Of a DNA stretch of 64,000 nucleotides, positions 21,317 to 33,836 are shown in pieces. The stretch's first letter is position 1. Every line of letters begins with the position of its first letter. The stretch is from contig NC_135379.1 in NCBI RefSeq assembly GCF_049243985.1, forward strand, positions 30,079,001 through 30,143,000, in the 5' to 3' direction. This DNA comes from Paroedura picta. Its lineage: Eukaryota; Chordata; Lepidosauria; Squamata; Gekkonidae. Below the pieces are notes generated by a model. That model saw only the letters and a list, made by a program, of their open reading frames with translations, did not search any database and had not been told where the DNA came from. The position numbers and the translations under genes are program-made.

Positions 21317-22061
21317 CCGGCAGCGAGGACTTCCAGAGGTGGGGCGGCTGGTTCTGCTCCTTGGGGCAGTAGACCTGCCCGTTCCAGCCGTTGGCGAGGG
21401 CCCAGGGCTGGTAGCCGTCCATGGGCAGGATGGAGTCGTGGCGGGGCTCGCCGGGCCCTGCGATGGAGGGCACCACGGGCATATCCAGGTAGCCCGGCAC
21501 GGGCTGGTAGGGTCCGGCGGCGTAGCCCTGGTAGAAGGCGAACTCCTTGGCGCGGGCGGGGAAGTCCTCGCCGGCGGCGGCGGCAGCGGCGGCGGCGGCG
21601 GCGCCCGAGGTGTCCATGTACTTGTCTGCGAAGGCGGCGGCGGCGGGCTGGGCGCAGGACTTGAGGGGCGCGTTGTGGTGGCCCATGCGGCACGGGTAGT
21701 AGCCGCTGCCGAAGTAGCCGTAGGGCAAGGCGGCGGGGCCCGAGGAGCTCTGCACGGCGGCCGAGCAGGGGCTGCACTGCTTGACAGCGGCGGCGCTGGG
21801 CTCGGCCATGCCGGCGGCGGGCGCCTCGGGGGAGGCGTAGGCGGCGGCGCTGGCCGGGGCGGCGAGGGGCGCGGGATGCGCCATCAGGTTCCGGCACTGG
21901 TTGGCCGCCGCGAAGTTGGGGCCCGCCGCCGCCGCCGCCGCCGCCACGGCCGCCGCGTGGAAGCCGGCTTCCATGTTCTTGTTGATCTCCTCCAGGCTGT
22001 TGTCGTAGAGGAACATGACGGGCTCGATCCAGCGGGGATGGAGGAGCACGGAGGCTGTCAT
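21317..22061 (-). CDS. HOXA13: HOXA13 exon 1
   Basis: First exon, 745 nt (248 codons + 1 nt). It starts MTASVLLHPRWIEPVMFLYD, the conserved HOXA13 N-terminus, which fixes the start at 22061. Conserved blocks follow: NQCRNLMAHPAPLA (54-67), KQCSPCSAAVQSSSGPAALP (94-113), YGYFGSGYYPCRMG (114-127), FADKYMDTSG (144-153), AKEFAFYQGYAAGPY (171-185), PGYLDMPVVP (189-198) and WNGQVYCPKEQNQPPHLWKS (226-245). The predicted protein has 329 residues against about 388 in human, because the long mammalian N-terminal Ala tracts are short here. By contrast a ten-Ala tract at 154-163 has no mammalian counterpart. The stop codons that end the open frame lie in the intron, so the donor at 21316 is required. It lies in a CpG island. 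Confidence 0.99.
21573..21602 (-). repeat. HOXA13: ten-codon alanine tract in HOXA13
   Basis: GCC x5, GCT, GCC x4 on the minus strand, residues 154-163, between DTSG and GEDF. Human HOXA13 has only a Pro-Ala-Ala step here, so this is a lineage-specific tract inside a conserved block. Confidence 0.85.
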
Positions 22062-22345
22062 AGCCCGACCCGCATGGAGACTAGTGGCTCTTTTTTAAAA
22101 GCCCCAAAGACTGAAAAAAGAGATACTAAATCTCCCAGACTTGACCAGGGCTGACGCGCCAGTGTCGCGCCAGGACGGCGCTCATTGGCCCGCCCGCTCC
22201 CACGTGATATGCAAAGCAGCTGATAAACATCTGAGGGAATAAAGTGCAGATAATTAAATAATGTCCTAATCGCGCCGGGGCTGGAATCCCAGCAGCGGAC
22301 GGGACTGGCGCGCGGCGGCCCCCATCCACTCACGACTTTGTGTGA
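22062..22345 (-). promoter_or_regulatory. HOXA13: HOXA13 5' UTR and proximal promoter
   Basis: Upstream of the start on the minus strand: a TTTTAAAA-like stretch (22094-22101), CCAAT (22188-22184), CACGTG (22206-22201), an ATGCAAA octamer-like site (22209-22215 on plus), CAGCTG (22217-22222) and ATAAAC/TAATTAAATA homeobox-type cores (22223-22260). The tight grouping of CCAAT, E-box and octamer is typical of a Hox promoter. The transcription start is not determinable from sequence. Confidence 0.6.
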
Positions 22346-24060
22346 CAAGCCAGACCCGGGCAGGGGTGCAAAAGAAGAGCAGGTATTTCCACCCCCACCC
22401 CCCTCCAGCTTACCCACCCCCTCCAAAGCTCGATCCTCCCTCCTTTCCTGCAGTACATTGTCTCTAGGAAATTCTTGCGACTCAGTTTCCACGGTCTTGT
22501 CAAGATCACTTAATTTCAAAACCTTCTGACTCCCCGGATTTGGCGTTCTGTCCAACCGGTGGTTCTTCCACCGCCACCCGGGGCCGTCCTACCACCTCCT
22601 CCCATCTCTCACATACCAGGCTTAAATTTGTATTTTCTCATGGAACAGGACTGCCAAAGCCCACGGCTTCCATAGGGAGGCCAGGGCAACTGTTTTTGAA
22701 ACCCACCCGCATTTGTCATCATCTGACATTCTCCTAAACCGAAAAAGTTTTGACTCTTATCTTTGAACAAAGGCTCCTCCAAAATATTTTATTTTCTGGC
22801 AAAATAGTCACCAGAATTTACCCTTGAGACGCGGTTCAGAAGGGGTTAAGTAGACCTCAGAACAAACCACAAGACATTATTTGTTATTGCAACAATTTTT
22901 AAAAATGTTGCCTACCATTTTTGCATGAATCATCCCCGACTATAATAATATTGCGTGGGACGTTTTTAAAGGTCCCTAAGTGGCGTCAGGGACTCCCCCT
23001 ATTAATAATTTTATTAAAAATCCCTTTCACCGAATTTCTCAGAGTCGCACAATGTCAAAACACACATACTAGGATTAAGCGTGGCTAGAGAATCTTAAAA
23101 AGAAGCCACCTATGACCATTTTAAAAGGCTAAGTAGGGCAGCCGTGTCACATAGCCAGTGCATATGGGGATGCTATTGTTTACGGATGCTCACGGAATTA
23201 ATGCAAAATAAAAGAATAGCGTCACCAAAAGAACAGTGGAATTTATTGATCGGCTCGAAAAGCAGAGGGAAGACTCCTTTTCAACCGGGTGTCCTAAGGA
23301 TGTATACATAACAGGTATTTGTGCGCTGCTATGTTAGCCGTAGGCTAATTGTTTTTTCCACATTGTTTCCTCCACATTGTTACACGGATGGAATTCTAAA
23401 TCGTGCATTGTTTGAGGACTGTCTTTTCCTTGTATGTCAAGGAAGGGACTGATCTGTCAGTTCGCCAGTCCACCAGTCTGGCTCTTTGCTGAGAATGGCA
23501 TGCCGGACAGAGAATTCTTGTCATCGAACAATATTTCAGCAAATTATCTTAATTGCAGCCAATAAACATCTCCCTTCCTCTTCATCCCCTCCTCTCCAGC
23601 TTCCTCCTGGATGATCTTTTCCACATTCTTTCTAATAACCAAAGGCAAATATTTATTTCTAGCATGTTTTCATTTTTTTTAAAATCCTTTTTCCAGCTTT
23701 AGAGTTTAGAGAAATCTTTCCATTTTAGGAGGAAGGAGCAAGGAGGAAATATTCTCTCCCCTTTCCATTTCCATGGCAGCGAAGCCAAAGTGCTCCCCTC
23801 ACACCCCGCTTATCCAGCCCGGCCCTGCACCCGCCCCTCTAAAGGGCTAAATGGGCAGCTCTGTTTCCCATAAGGGTTAGACAGGACTAGAGGCCAAGGT
23901 CAAGTTGAAAGTTGCAGACCAGCCAATCCTGGAAGTGTCATTCCGTGTCCAAGGAGCTTGTCTGATTTGCTAAAAAGGAGCAGCCGAGAGAAAGCTAATC
24001 ACCCTTTTCCGAATTTCATCTCCCCCCCCCCCCCTCTTCTCTGACTCCGGTTTCCAGGCA
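22346..24060. promoter_or_regulatory. repeat-free flank 5' of HOXA13, HOTTIP-equivalent position
   Basis: No interspersed repeat is visible. A+T-rich parts (about 22740-23100) have many homeodomain cores, for instance TTAATAATTTTATTAA near 23003-23018. In mammals the lncRNA HOTTIP starts just upstream of HOXA13 and runs away from it, which here would be the plus strand. No exon can be recognised because lncRNA sequence is poorly conserved. The regulatory call rests on position and lack of repeats. Confidence 0.35.
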
Positions 24061-27000
24061 AGGAAACTGCCCTGGAGTTATGGAGAAGCTGTGTGAAATT
24101 GTGGCTTTTGAGACACGATCCCAGCTAGTGGGCATGGCGTGGGCATCCGGTCTGCTGTTTGTGTTTACCCTTTGGCTTCCTTCCAATTTTAGGGGGGGGA
24201 TAAGGAAGGGGGGAGGGAGTCGATCCTTGTTCCCCCTCCCGAGGCTTCGTTTGGAGAGACCCGAAATTTTTTAAAAAATGAAGATTTGTTCTGGGGATGA
24301 AACACTCGCATTAGCATGACTCCTGGATTCCGGGTTCCTGCAGCTCCGTCTCGCTTGGGCTGGGAGCGCGAAGCAGAAGGGTCCAAAATTATATTTAAAA
24401 AAAAACCCTTGTTAAAAGCAGGAAACAAGGCCACGAGCATCATCGGCGAAGATGGCTTCTGCCGTCTGGTGTGACTCTTGGGCTGGTCTTCGGATGGTCT
24501 GTTTTCTAGGAAAAAAGCGGCACGGTTGGGACAGGGACACACTGCCGGTTGCTCGTGAACTGGGGGTGCGAGCGGAGGACGACCGAAGCTTTCCTTCTGC
24601 TCCCGGAAACTCTCCACAGCTGGACATTGGGGTCGCTCTCCTAAGGCCCAGCTAACTGGAACAAAGACATGAACGGAATGGGCGCGTGTGCGTGATATGA
24701 GCCGGGTCTCCTCCTCCAACTGGACCGGTGTGGACTTCTTATCTGAATGCAGTCCATATGCAATGTCCACAAATTCGCCCCCCCCCATCTGATTTGTATG
24801 TAATGCTCTGCAGAAAAGCACAAATTATCAGGGCCAGGCTCTATGGGTCTACGTCTGTTGGCAGACAAAGCGAGAGAATGAATATTTTGCTCATTGTGTT
24901 TATGTGAGCAGGGTTTTAATGGCACGGGATGAACAAAATGGGGTTTAATCCACGCTTTGTTCGGCGCTGCCCTGAACAGATGGAAGCCCTTCTAAACACA
25001 TGGACTCCAGTGGACTTCGAAGGACGTCTCGTCTTGTGCAGCTCCATGTGCAGCTCCAGTTCTTCAACCCAACCCAACCCCTTCCAATGTGCAAGGTAAT
25101 AATGTCTGAAAGGGTTCCCGAATCACATCATATAGATCCAACGTAAAAACTGCATCCCTTGTTCATGCTTATCCTGTCTGATTAGCCATTCAAGTGAAAA
25201 TCTAACTGTATTCCGTGCCATCGACGGGTTGAATAACTTGACGGAGGTGGAAGAGCGATTCATAAGAGGAAAGCCATGTCTTTCAGGCATCTTCGGCCTT
25301 CTGAACTTCTCCGGAGGGAACCAAGGAGCTTTAAGTATCGATGGGGGAAGTTTTGCGGCATCCCCACGTGTCATCCATGGAAGGTGGAGACAGTCTTGTC
25401 CGTGAGGCTTTTTAAACGATTCAGTCCTAGGCAAGGAAGGCTGCGTGTGATGTGGACACAAGTCCTACGAGGAGGGGGGAAAAATCCTCCACTTGTTGCC
25501 AGCCCATAGGTACTGAACCTTAAACGCACACAAACAACCCTAGGATTTCCCCTAAAACTAAAGAAAATCAAGGCTGGGTCAATACCTCACCCCCTAAAAA
25601 CCTAACCCAAGAAACGATACAATAGAAATTACAGAGGTGTGCAGATGGAGTACTGATCCCAGCTAAATATTTAAAGCCTCGATCCAGAAGACGTTTCTTC
25701 CTCCACACAATCTATCATAATCAGCAAGAATTAAGTCAGACTAGCTGACTGGGTCTACTGGCTTCAGTGGCCTAAGACGTCTATGAAGTCAGTGGGATTT
25801 ACTTCGGTGTAAATTCGCATGAAATCGGGCTGTAAATATGTCTGGCCCACAGACGATAATGGGAGTAAGGGGGGGGGGGATCCCGGTCATTTGTAAGCGA
25901 CCTGAGTCCTCACCAGCCATTGTTCGTAGATCCAGAGGACAGGACGACTCTTCTACTACCGCCGACCACAACTTCAAATATTAATTTGTTGCTGGGCGGG
26001 GGAAGGGTTCACAAAAGCAATTCTCCCACCGGCCACAATTAATCCTTGAAAAGATGTCCATTCTCCAGCCACTTAGTTAATAATACAGCCCTTAAGACTC
26101 GAGAAAACCCAAGGCGACAGTAGATGCAGCCCTTTAATCGGATTTGATTTTCATGAGCAAATTTAATTCCCCCTCCAACACATTCATTTGGGGGAGGGCT
26201 GTCAAGGCCCGCTTCTTCCATCCTCCCCCCCCCCCACACATTCCTCTGCCCGCTTTAAGGACACTTTGGATTTCAGGATATTCATGTGTTTCTAATGTAA
26301 CCAAGCAGCTTTACGATCAGTGCTTGCTGGACATCCTAACTCTCTCCCTCCCACCGGGCGCGGCTTTTCTCTCTATTTAAAAAAGATAATTAGAAAATAA
26401 GGATTTGTTTTTTCCAGCAACGAATGCCAAAGAGGCGTCAGCCTTGGAAGACTAATGCAGAGATTAAAAGTGCATTCCTCTTTCACACGAGGGTCGATAT
26501 CAGGACACGCACAAGCCATTGTCAAACCAGTAGGTGCGTTTCTGTCATTTACTTTGTGCTCAACGGTTAAATGGTTAAAAACACCAATCACCTCCACCAT
26601 CACCGCTCCTCTGTTCGGATACCAGAGATATTCAAAAGAGCCAGGAAGCATAAAATGAATCCAAGACAGACTAGAGATGACTCAGGGCCTATAATGTGAG
26701 TACAGTGCATATTTACAGTATACTCTTCTCTTGTGTCCTTTATCCTGTGTGGAAAATTTCTAACGGATCCTCTCAGGGGTTTACTAATTCAACTATAGTT
26801 TTGGGGCAAAGAAAGAAACAAAGATATACTACAGCTTGCTTTTTTACGTAGGTGAAGATGGTCTCTTCTTAGATGTCAGGCCTGTTCCTGAGTGTGTTTG
26901 TGTGTGTGAGGACCCTAAAAAAAAAAATCAACAGCGTCTGAAAAGTTATTAGGAGGAGCAGATTTTATAAAATCACAGCATGGAAATTCTGAAGATAAAC

Positions 27001-28270
27001 AGAGGGGATGAGCCATTTTATGTCTGAAGTCGGCCTGCTTCCAGAAAAAAATATTTTAAGAAACAGAGCCAGTAAATATCGTCTTATTCAATAAATACTT
27101 TGTGAAATGATTTTTTAAAATGTGATTTCTTTTTCTTTAATGATTTTTTTAACAGACCAATGACTAATCTCGGTTATGGGGATTCTAGCAAGAACGTGCA
27201 ACAGAAGAATCATATTATATTTGCTAGTTTGCCACCGTTTTTGGGGGGAGGAAGTAGAGAAAACAGGATACCGAGATCCTTTGCCAGTATCTTTTCACTT
27301 CTGCCGGGAGCTTAGATTAATTGCTACCACATGATTGCAAGTCCCCCATTGTTACAAATTAAACATTGCTCTGAAACGCCACCCGTAAGTTCTTCCTGCG
27401 CTCCCAGCCTATTCTAACACTTCGGTCCATTTCAGGAAAAAAAGACTAGAAGTCCAGATCCCCTCCCAGCCCTTTCACAAAGCATGATGAGAGAACTGGG
27501 TCCCCTAAACCTCGGAAAACAATCCATGCCACATTCCTTCAGTGGAACTGGATTCACAGAATGTCTCATTCCGACTGCCTAGTAAGAAACAGGAGGAGAT
27601 TTAATTAGCAGCCGAACAAATTTATACGTCTGAAGCCCATTCTGAAATCAACATCGTCACTTACTTGAACAGAGAAAGAAGTTACGGAAGCTGTAAGTCA
27701 CAACTCACTTACTCAAAGGGAAATCTATTATGTTCCATTCAGCTCCCTTGGATCCCCCCCTTTTTTTTGGGGGGGGACGATTCAAGATTGGATGTAAATG
27801 TAATAAGTAATAAAGAAAAAAGTGGGAGGGGGATTTCTTTGATTTATTTATTTTTAATCAAAGTGAGAGGGTACTTCTACTATAACCCCATTTGGGCTGG
27901 ATACGTTTCCCTGTCGTGGGTGTGCTTTTAGTAAAAAGGGGTGCATTAATATTCTCACTTTGATTTACTCTTTCAGGAAGCACCTCTATTTGGAAGTAAG
28001 GCCCATGTTATCCAATGGGTTTTATTGCCCGGGAAAGTATCCTTAGGTTTGCACTATTATAGAGCAGTCCTAAGCAGTTCTACACAGAATCCCACTGGGG
28101 TCTGCTCGGTGGGATCCTTCTCAGGAGGGGGCTGTCCCAGCGAACATCATCATTTAAAAATCCCTCTCACGCATTACATAAAAAGACTTTTTGCATTGAT
28201 CTGGGTAGAAGTTGCCCCCCCCCCCCTTAAGACAATGAGCCACCTGAGGAAGGCAAACAATTCCTCTTTG
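24061..28270. other. intergenic, repeat-poor, no gene seen
   Basis: Unique DNA with C/G runs (24024-24036, 25869-25878, 26226-26236) and relics of an old reptile repeat (about 25785-25840 and 27966-28100, with aagtaaggcccatgttatcc). Open frames up to 210 codons at 24189-24821 show no family features. Confidence 0.5.
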
Positions 28271-28271
28271 G

Positions 28272-28512
28272 AGATCTACTCAAGTGGGTAGCCGTGTTGT
28301 TCTGAAGCAGCAGAACACATGTGAGTCCCAAGGTGCCTCATTTTGTCCTCTGGAAATACGTGAGGACATCCAACGGAACCTACCAGTTTGACTGCAGGCT
28401 CTACCAAATTTGGGTTGAACAATAAAATCAGAGTCCAGTGGCACCTTTAAGACCAACAAAGATTTATTCAAGGCGGGAGCTTTCCAGTGCAAGCTCTCTT
28501 CCTCAGACTAAT
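28272..28512. mobile_element. short reptile repeat ('gtgctactggactc' family), two pieces
   Basis: A head piece (gtgggtagccgtgttgttct at 28282) and a tail piece at 28420-28512 (gagtccagtggcacctttaa, then caacaaagatttattcaagg). This non-autonomous family recurs at 31.8, 42.0, 49.6, 51.4, 51.7, 52.0 and 52.6 kb. I recognise the sequence from reptile genomes but cannot assign its class. Confidence 0.65.
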
Positions 28513-31500
28513 TTGGGTTGGTTGAAGAAACATTATTTGGTAAAAGTACTGTTCTGGATCCCCGAACACTGCATTTGGACATGTCCCTTTTGAATCAACT
28601 TCTGACACCGCACCCCACAGAGAGCCTTGATCCGTGGTTCTCAATGCACAGGGCCTGGGGCTTTGAGAATTACCTTGTACAGTTCATGTGCCTGAAACAA
28701 ATCCGCTCACAGCTCCCCGAGGCCAGGTTTGTTCCAGGTCCACCCTGCAGCTTGTGGTTTGGCCAGACCTGGCAGCAGGGAGCTAGCGGCGTCCCTCCCT
28801 CAGGAATGAGACGGGACCTCGGTCAGGCCACGGCACTGGCGACGGCCAGGGAGTGATATTTGGCCCAGGGGCATGGATTTGTTTCCCAAGGCCAACGGGG
28901 CCCCCATACGCCTGGTTCCCAAACGCCTGTTTTCCTCTTTCCTCTTGTTTTTCTGTGGCTCCAGTTTTACTCGCCTCCTCCACTGGATTTGGTCTTACGG
29001 AGAAGAAATTGGCCCTTAGTTCTTAAACCCCAGAAGGTCAAATGTGTCGTCATGGGGTATTCATGAGCACATGTTCAAGGAGACTTTCATAGTGCTATGG
29101 CTAAGTGAAACAAACCGCCACCGGCTGAGGGAAACAGACAGTTTCTCCTTAAGGAAAAGACTCTCAGAAACACCTTAACAAATCTCTGGCGCTCCATTCC
29201 CCCTCATAGAGTCTACCTTACAGGGCGATGGTGGAGAAGAATAACTTTATTGCCATGATTTACTCGCTTACTGGGATAGAAATGATTAATGGGCGGAGCT
29301 GAGTCCGGGCACATTTTGAGGGATTTCGGAAACTTAGTTCTAGCAGCTTTGGTTTGCTATATCAAACCCCCCCCCCCCCCCCAATTCCTGTCACACCTGA
29401 CGATCTGAATCCAGATCGGAAGCACGAGTAAATTCATGCCGGATGAATGCACTTTAACGAGGAGGTAAGGTGCACTGCGAGCCAGCAAGACTCGCCTCTG
29501 CGGAAGCTTTTCACTTCGACGTATCTCTTGAGTCTCAGAGGAGCTGAGGGTCCACCAGGGAGTACAATTCGTCCATTTCTGTAGGACTTACACGGTTTGG
29601 CAGTTGCTATTTTATTTTGGTTTTAACTGAAATTGTATTTAAGTATTCCTGTTAAGCCACCTTGACCTACCAGGAAAGGCCGGAAATAGATGATTAGATA
29701 GATAAAGAAAACAAAACTTTTAGATTTGAAGTGGTTACCTAAGAGACAGAAATCTTTTGATACTGATAACCAGTTTAAAGTCTAACCCTATTAAATACAG
29801 TTTTAAAAAACTGCTTAGGAGTAAGTGACCTGCTCTAAGAGAGGTTTCCCTGGGAATGAATCAAATGGCATGTAAATAAGATCGGTGGAATTAACGTGCG
29901 ATTTAGATGTTTTTGGAAGTGCCCAGAAGAACAATCACAAGTCAAGCTCATCCTGACCTTGACCATGCGACAATTATCTCTTTAGGGGAATCTCCCCCCC
30001 CCCCAAAAAAAAAAGAAAACCGGAGGTAAAGAAAAGTGTTATCCAGACTGCTTTAATAAACAGGATTAAAAACAAACAAACTCCGGGATGTCCTGGTGTA
30101 GCCACTTGCTATAAAGGAGTTGCATCAGCAAGCCAGCCTTCCAGAGTGGGGACCTTTTAGTGACCCAGCGCTTCACGAGGAATGGTGCAGAATCTCCATC
30201 GAAGATGACCAAGAGTGAAGTCTCCTGACCATCTTGTGGAATGCTTTAAGCGATGACAAACATGCCCTAACCTACTTTCCAACACAACGACACCCCCCCC
30301 CCCCGCAAATATGCTGAGTCTCACACGACTCCGAGTCTTGCGATGTTCTGAGGGGCTCTTGCGTAAATGGTGTAAAGACTAATAACCGGAAAGGGGGGGG
30401 GTTGAATTAGTCTGTTAGGGAACAATTTAGAGATGTGAAAAGGCGCACGGTATCCTTGCCCAAGTACAAGCTGAGTTTGCGTCTAAAGTACCATCGTTTT
30501 CCTCCAGGTAAGAACCTTGGACTTGGTGCCTAGTTGGGTTGTTTAAATTCCTTTCATTACACTGTGGCTCAAGCATTTTAAGCTAAGCAGACATTCATCC
30601 GGGATGAGATCTCTGGAAGCCAAGGCCATAATATTTTCCCCAACCATGTTAATTGGAGATGGAGATGGGTAAACCCATGAGTGGGTGGATGGAGAGTGAC
30701 GTTAACTCGTTGTGTTTGTGCCCAACACTAGCTCGCCTTTATTAATGGATCTGTGAAGAAATAATGATGGCTAACTCTTGGCTCCCATAAGCAACTTCTC
30801 CTGCAGTGTCTGGAACCGTAGACTTCCTGTTGCCTTGGGAGCTTCCACTCTAAAGGAGAGATGCCGCAGGCTCCATTTTCCACTACTAGAAGGGGCGGGA
30901 TCATTTTCACCAACCCCCTTTTCCTGCTGCCAAACTACCCTTGCCTTTCCTGCTGTTCCTGAAGATCCTGGGGCTACTAGAAGTAGCATTTGGGTGGGCG
31001 TGACTTCAGTCATTCCATGGACTATGGAAAAGAGAATTGTTTAGGAAGCCATTTTGATAAAAGTGCTAGTTTGAAGGAATAGTTCAGGAAAGTGCTTTGG
31101 TCTGAACCACTATGTATAATCTGCATGCTCGGTTGTATGTAGTATCCTTCTGTTACTGTCATGTTTCCTACTTTCGTAACACCATTGCTGTTTGGCATAT
31201 GTGGCCCAGTACCTTCCGCTTTCCTTCCAAAGTTTTGTAAATCCTGTTACACTGCTTATTAGTACTCTGGTGTACACTGATTTACACTGCCTAATCCTCC
31301 TTGAGTCTGAGTTTCAATGAGAAACACAGGCAATAAATAAACACTAGGCACTCTTCTTCCATCCTAAGGACACTTCCTTCCCTTGAACTGAAGAGAGGCA
31401 AATTAACCTGGAGGAAGGCTTCAGGATTTGCCTTGTGGAGTGGTCAGATACATCCCATTTGGCCTACACCAGCCCTGAATGAGAAGCACAACATATGTGT

Positions 31501-31762
31501 CCCAAGGCCTAGCTTCCTCAGGTAAAAGGGGAAGTTCTTCTAGGTTCAGCTTCCAATTTGTTAGTCTCTGAAAGATAACAATCTGACAGGAGATACACAT
31601 CTGCAGAAAACACTACTCCAGTCTTCAGAAGGACAACAAAATGGCTGACCTTTGGGTGTCAGGGGTAACATTCTATTCCACCAACAATGCAAAGCTCAAG
31701 AAAATCTCTGGAGCTGGTCTAGTTTATGTATCAGGGAACAGAGAAGTCAGTTCACGATGGTA
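28513..31762. other. intergenic, repeat-poor
   Basis: Contains a 16-C run (29367-29382), a C-run with an A-run (29995-30014), and LINE-tail-like sequence at about 29580-29705 (ttaagccaccttgacctacc) and 31255-31345. No gene. Confidence 0.45.
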
Positions 31763-31866
31763 GCCTCAGTGGGTAGCTGTCTTGGTCCATGCTAGAATAG
31801 TCAGATGGGAGTCCAGAAGCACTTTAGAGACCAACATGACTGAATATAAGCTTTGGAGAGTCAGCT
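31763..31866. mobile_element. short reptile repeat ('gtgctactggactc' family), degraded
   Basis: cagtgggtagctgtcttggt followed by gagtccagaagcactttaga matches the family order head then tail, with many substitutions. Confidence 0.6.
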
Positions 31867-33586
31867 AATGAAGATGCTGGTGTGTTGGTGGAACATGGGG
31901 GTTATTTCCTTAATGGAGCCACTTTCAGCTTTATGGTCTTTATTCAGTATGGCAGCAGATGTCCAGTGAACCCCCCCCCCACACACACACACACACTGGT
32001 TAGGCTTGGGAGTGTGTCTCATTCACTTTGGAGCTCCAGGCCTTCTAGGGCCTTAATGAAGGGACTCCTGGCTTACCAGGTTAATCAGAAATGGCGGGTC
32101 AGATGAAAGCAAAGGCCCTGTAGCTGAATGTTGCATATACTTATTATTTAAATAGCAGGGGGAAGCATAATTTATAAGAACAGACCTGCTGTTCTCTGCT
32201 TTGCCAATAGCTTTATTCAGCACAATAGTGCAAAGGAGTTGATTTTGTGCCAAGAACTCTTGAAACCCTCCTCCCACCACTTTATGACCCCCACATAATT
32301 AATTAAAACAAACATATATATATGGATAGCCTAGAGTTATATGCAACCAATAACACCTTAGCACAGATACCCAACAATTTCTTTTTCAAGAAACCTAGCT
32401 GAAGGGCCTTCTGACCTGCAGATTCCTCTGTGGTTGTACCAGTGGTGGAATAGACACTGTTTATTTCTTACTGTGGAATATCCCTTGGAAGCCTGCTAAT
32501 AATTAGTTGTTTTCACCCACTTTTCAAAAAGCCATCTATTCTAAGGGTTTTCCCCACTTTGGAGACTGGGAGTAGGGGGGGGAGGTCAAGTTATCTGTGA
32601 TCACTTAATGCTGGCATAGTTTGATGTAATCAAAAACAATGGCTCATTTGTCTCACTGCATCTAATTTGCTGGGATGCTGGGACCCAGCAAAGAATTCAT
32701 TAGCATCATCAGCTGATTTTGTTTAACTTATGGGCAGGTCAGCAAATAACTTTACATGGAATGTGTAGATCATATCTTATTGTGAGGGAGGGGGTGGCTG
32801 CTGGCTACATGTAGCCTGTCGGTTTGGTTTCTCAGATCTAGAACAGAAAAGGTCAGTTGGTTCACACACTCACTGAGAGAGAGAGACAGAGACAGGCAGA
32901 CAGGCAGACAGAGACAGAGACAGACAGACAGTGAGAGAGGTGTAGTTCCTGAAAAGTCAACCTGGACACATGCACACACAGAGAGACACAATATGCTGGG
33001 AAAGTTTGACTTGACAGCCTTTCAACTTCTCAAGGGCTTGGCTCTTGCTCAATATGGAAGCCAAACTCTCAGGCACTTCTTGCCATAGAACAGCAGCAAC
33101 AAATGTTTGGCTCTTAAGCCGGAAGAAGCAAGACCTGGTATGTCAATATCCCTTTGAGTAATGGTTGTAAGTATGCATTTTTGTAAAATTGTTGAAAATG
33201 TAATCCGTTACTGCCAGGGCAGGATGGGAGGGGTATAAAAGTATTTGGGAAAAGGGACGGCATTCGTGCTGATGTCTGATCAGCCAGCACACCAATTTCT
33301 TTAACAGGATATTGCATAAGTTAACCCTTAGTCTCTCACGGATCTTCTGTGGAAAGACATAAAATTCCTGCTGACATTTAAAAAAATGGATTTCCTTCAT
33401 TAACACACACTATTTCATTGATCAGGTTAAGAGATAATCAGTCCTCAAAATGCTGTGAGAAACACCAGGAATGGCAGAATGTAGAAATGCATGTATAAGG
33501 GAATAAGAAAAAAGCCATTCCACCTTTATTTAAATGCTTCTTGAAATGATTGTTGGCACCCAGTCTTGGTGAGATACATTGATTTT
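31867..33586. other. intergenic with microsatellites
   Basis: C-run and (CA)n at 31971-31996, and an imperfect (AGAC)/(AG) repeat at 32874-32940. Otherwise unique. No gene. Confidence 0.5.
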
Positions 33587-33836
33587 AGAAGAAGAAGAAG
33601 ATAAGAAGAAGAAGAAGAGAGTCAGTTCTTCCAGAAGGAGTTTCAAAGTGGCTTACAATCACCTCAGCCCACAACAGTCACCCTGTGAGGGTGAGAAAGC
33701 CCTGATATTACTGCTGGTCAGAACAGCTTTATCAGTGCTGTGAGGAGCCCAAGGTGGCTGGCTGCATGTGGGGAAAGAGCAGGGAATCAAACACGGCACA
33801 CCAGATTAGAATTTGGCACTCCTAACCACTTCAGCT
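33587..33836 (-). mobile_element. tRNA-derived SINE, (TTC)n-tailed family
   Basis: Reverse copy with the (GAA)n tail complement at 33588-33620, then body segments such as cccacaacagtcaccctgtg and ctttatcagtgctgtgagga. More diverged than the 13.8-kb copy. Confidence 0.8.

Larger units (their letters stand above)
20280..22450. other. CpG island over HOXA13 exon 1, intron and promoter
   Basis: Dense CpG from about 20.28 to 22.45 kb, the strongest in the window. Edges are judged by eye. Confidence 0.7.

Noticed and set aside
19974-22061. HOXD13 as the identity of the second gene
   Set aside because: The C-terminus [10 protein letters not shown] and exon 1 blocks such as NQCRNLMAHPAPLA are HOXA13. 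The neighbour is HOXA11, with no group 12 gene between, as in the A cluster.
20988-22154. 388-codon plus-strand frame over HOXA13 exon 1
   Set aside because: Shadow of the codon-biased minus-strand exon, Gly/Val/Arg-rich without any domain.
24189-24821. 210-codon minus-strand frame
   Set aside because: No domain, unusual composition only in C/G runs. Likely chance.
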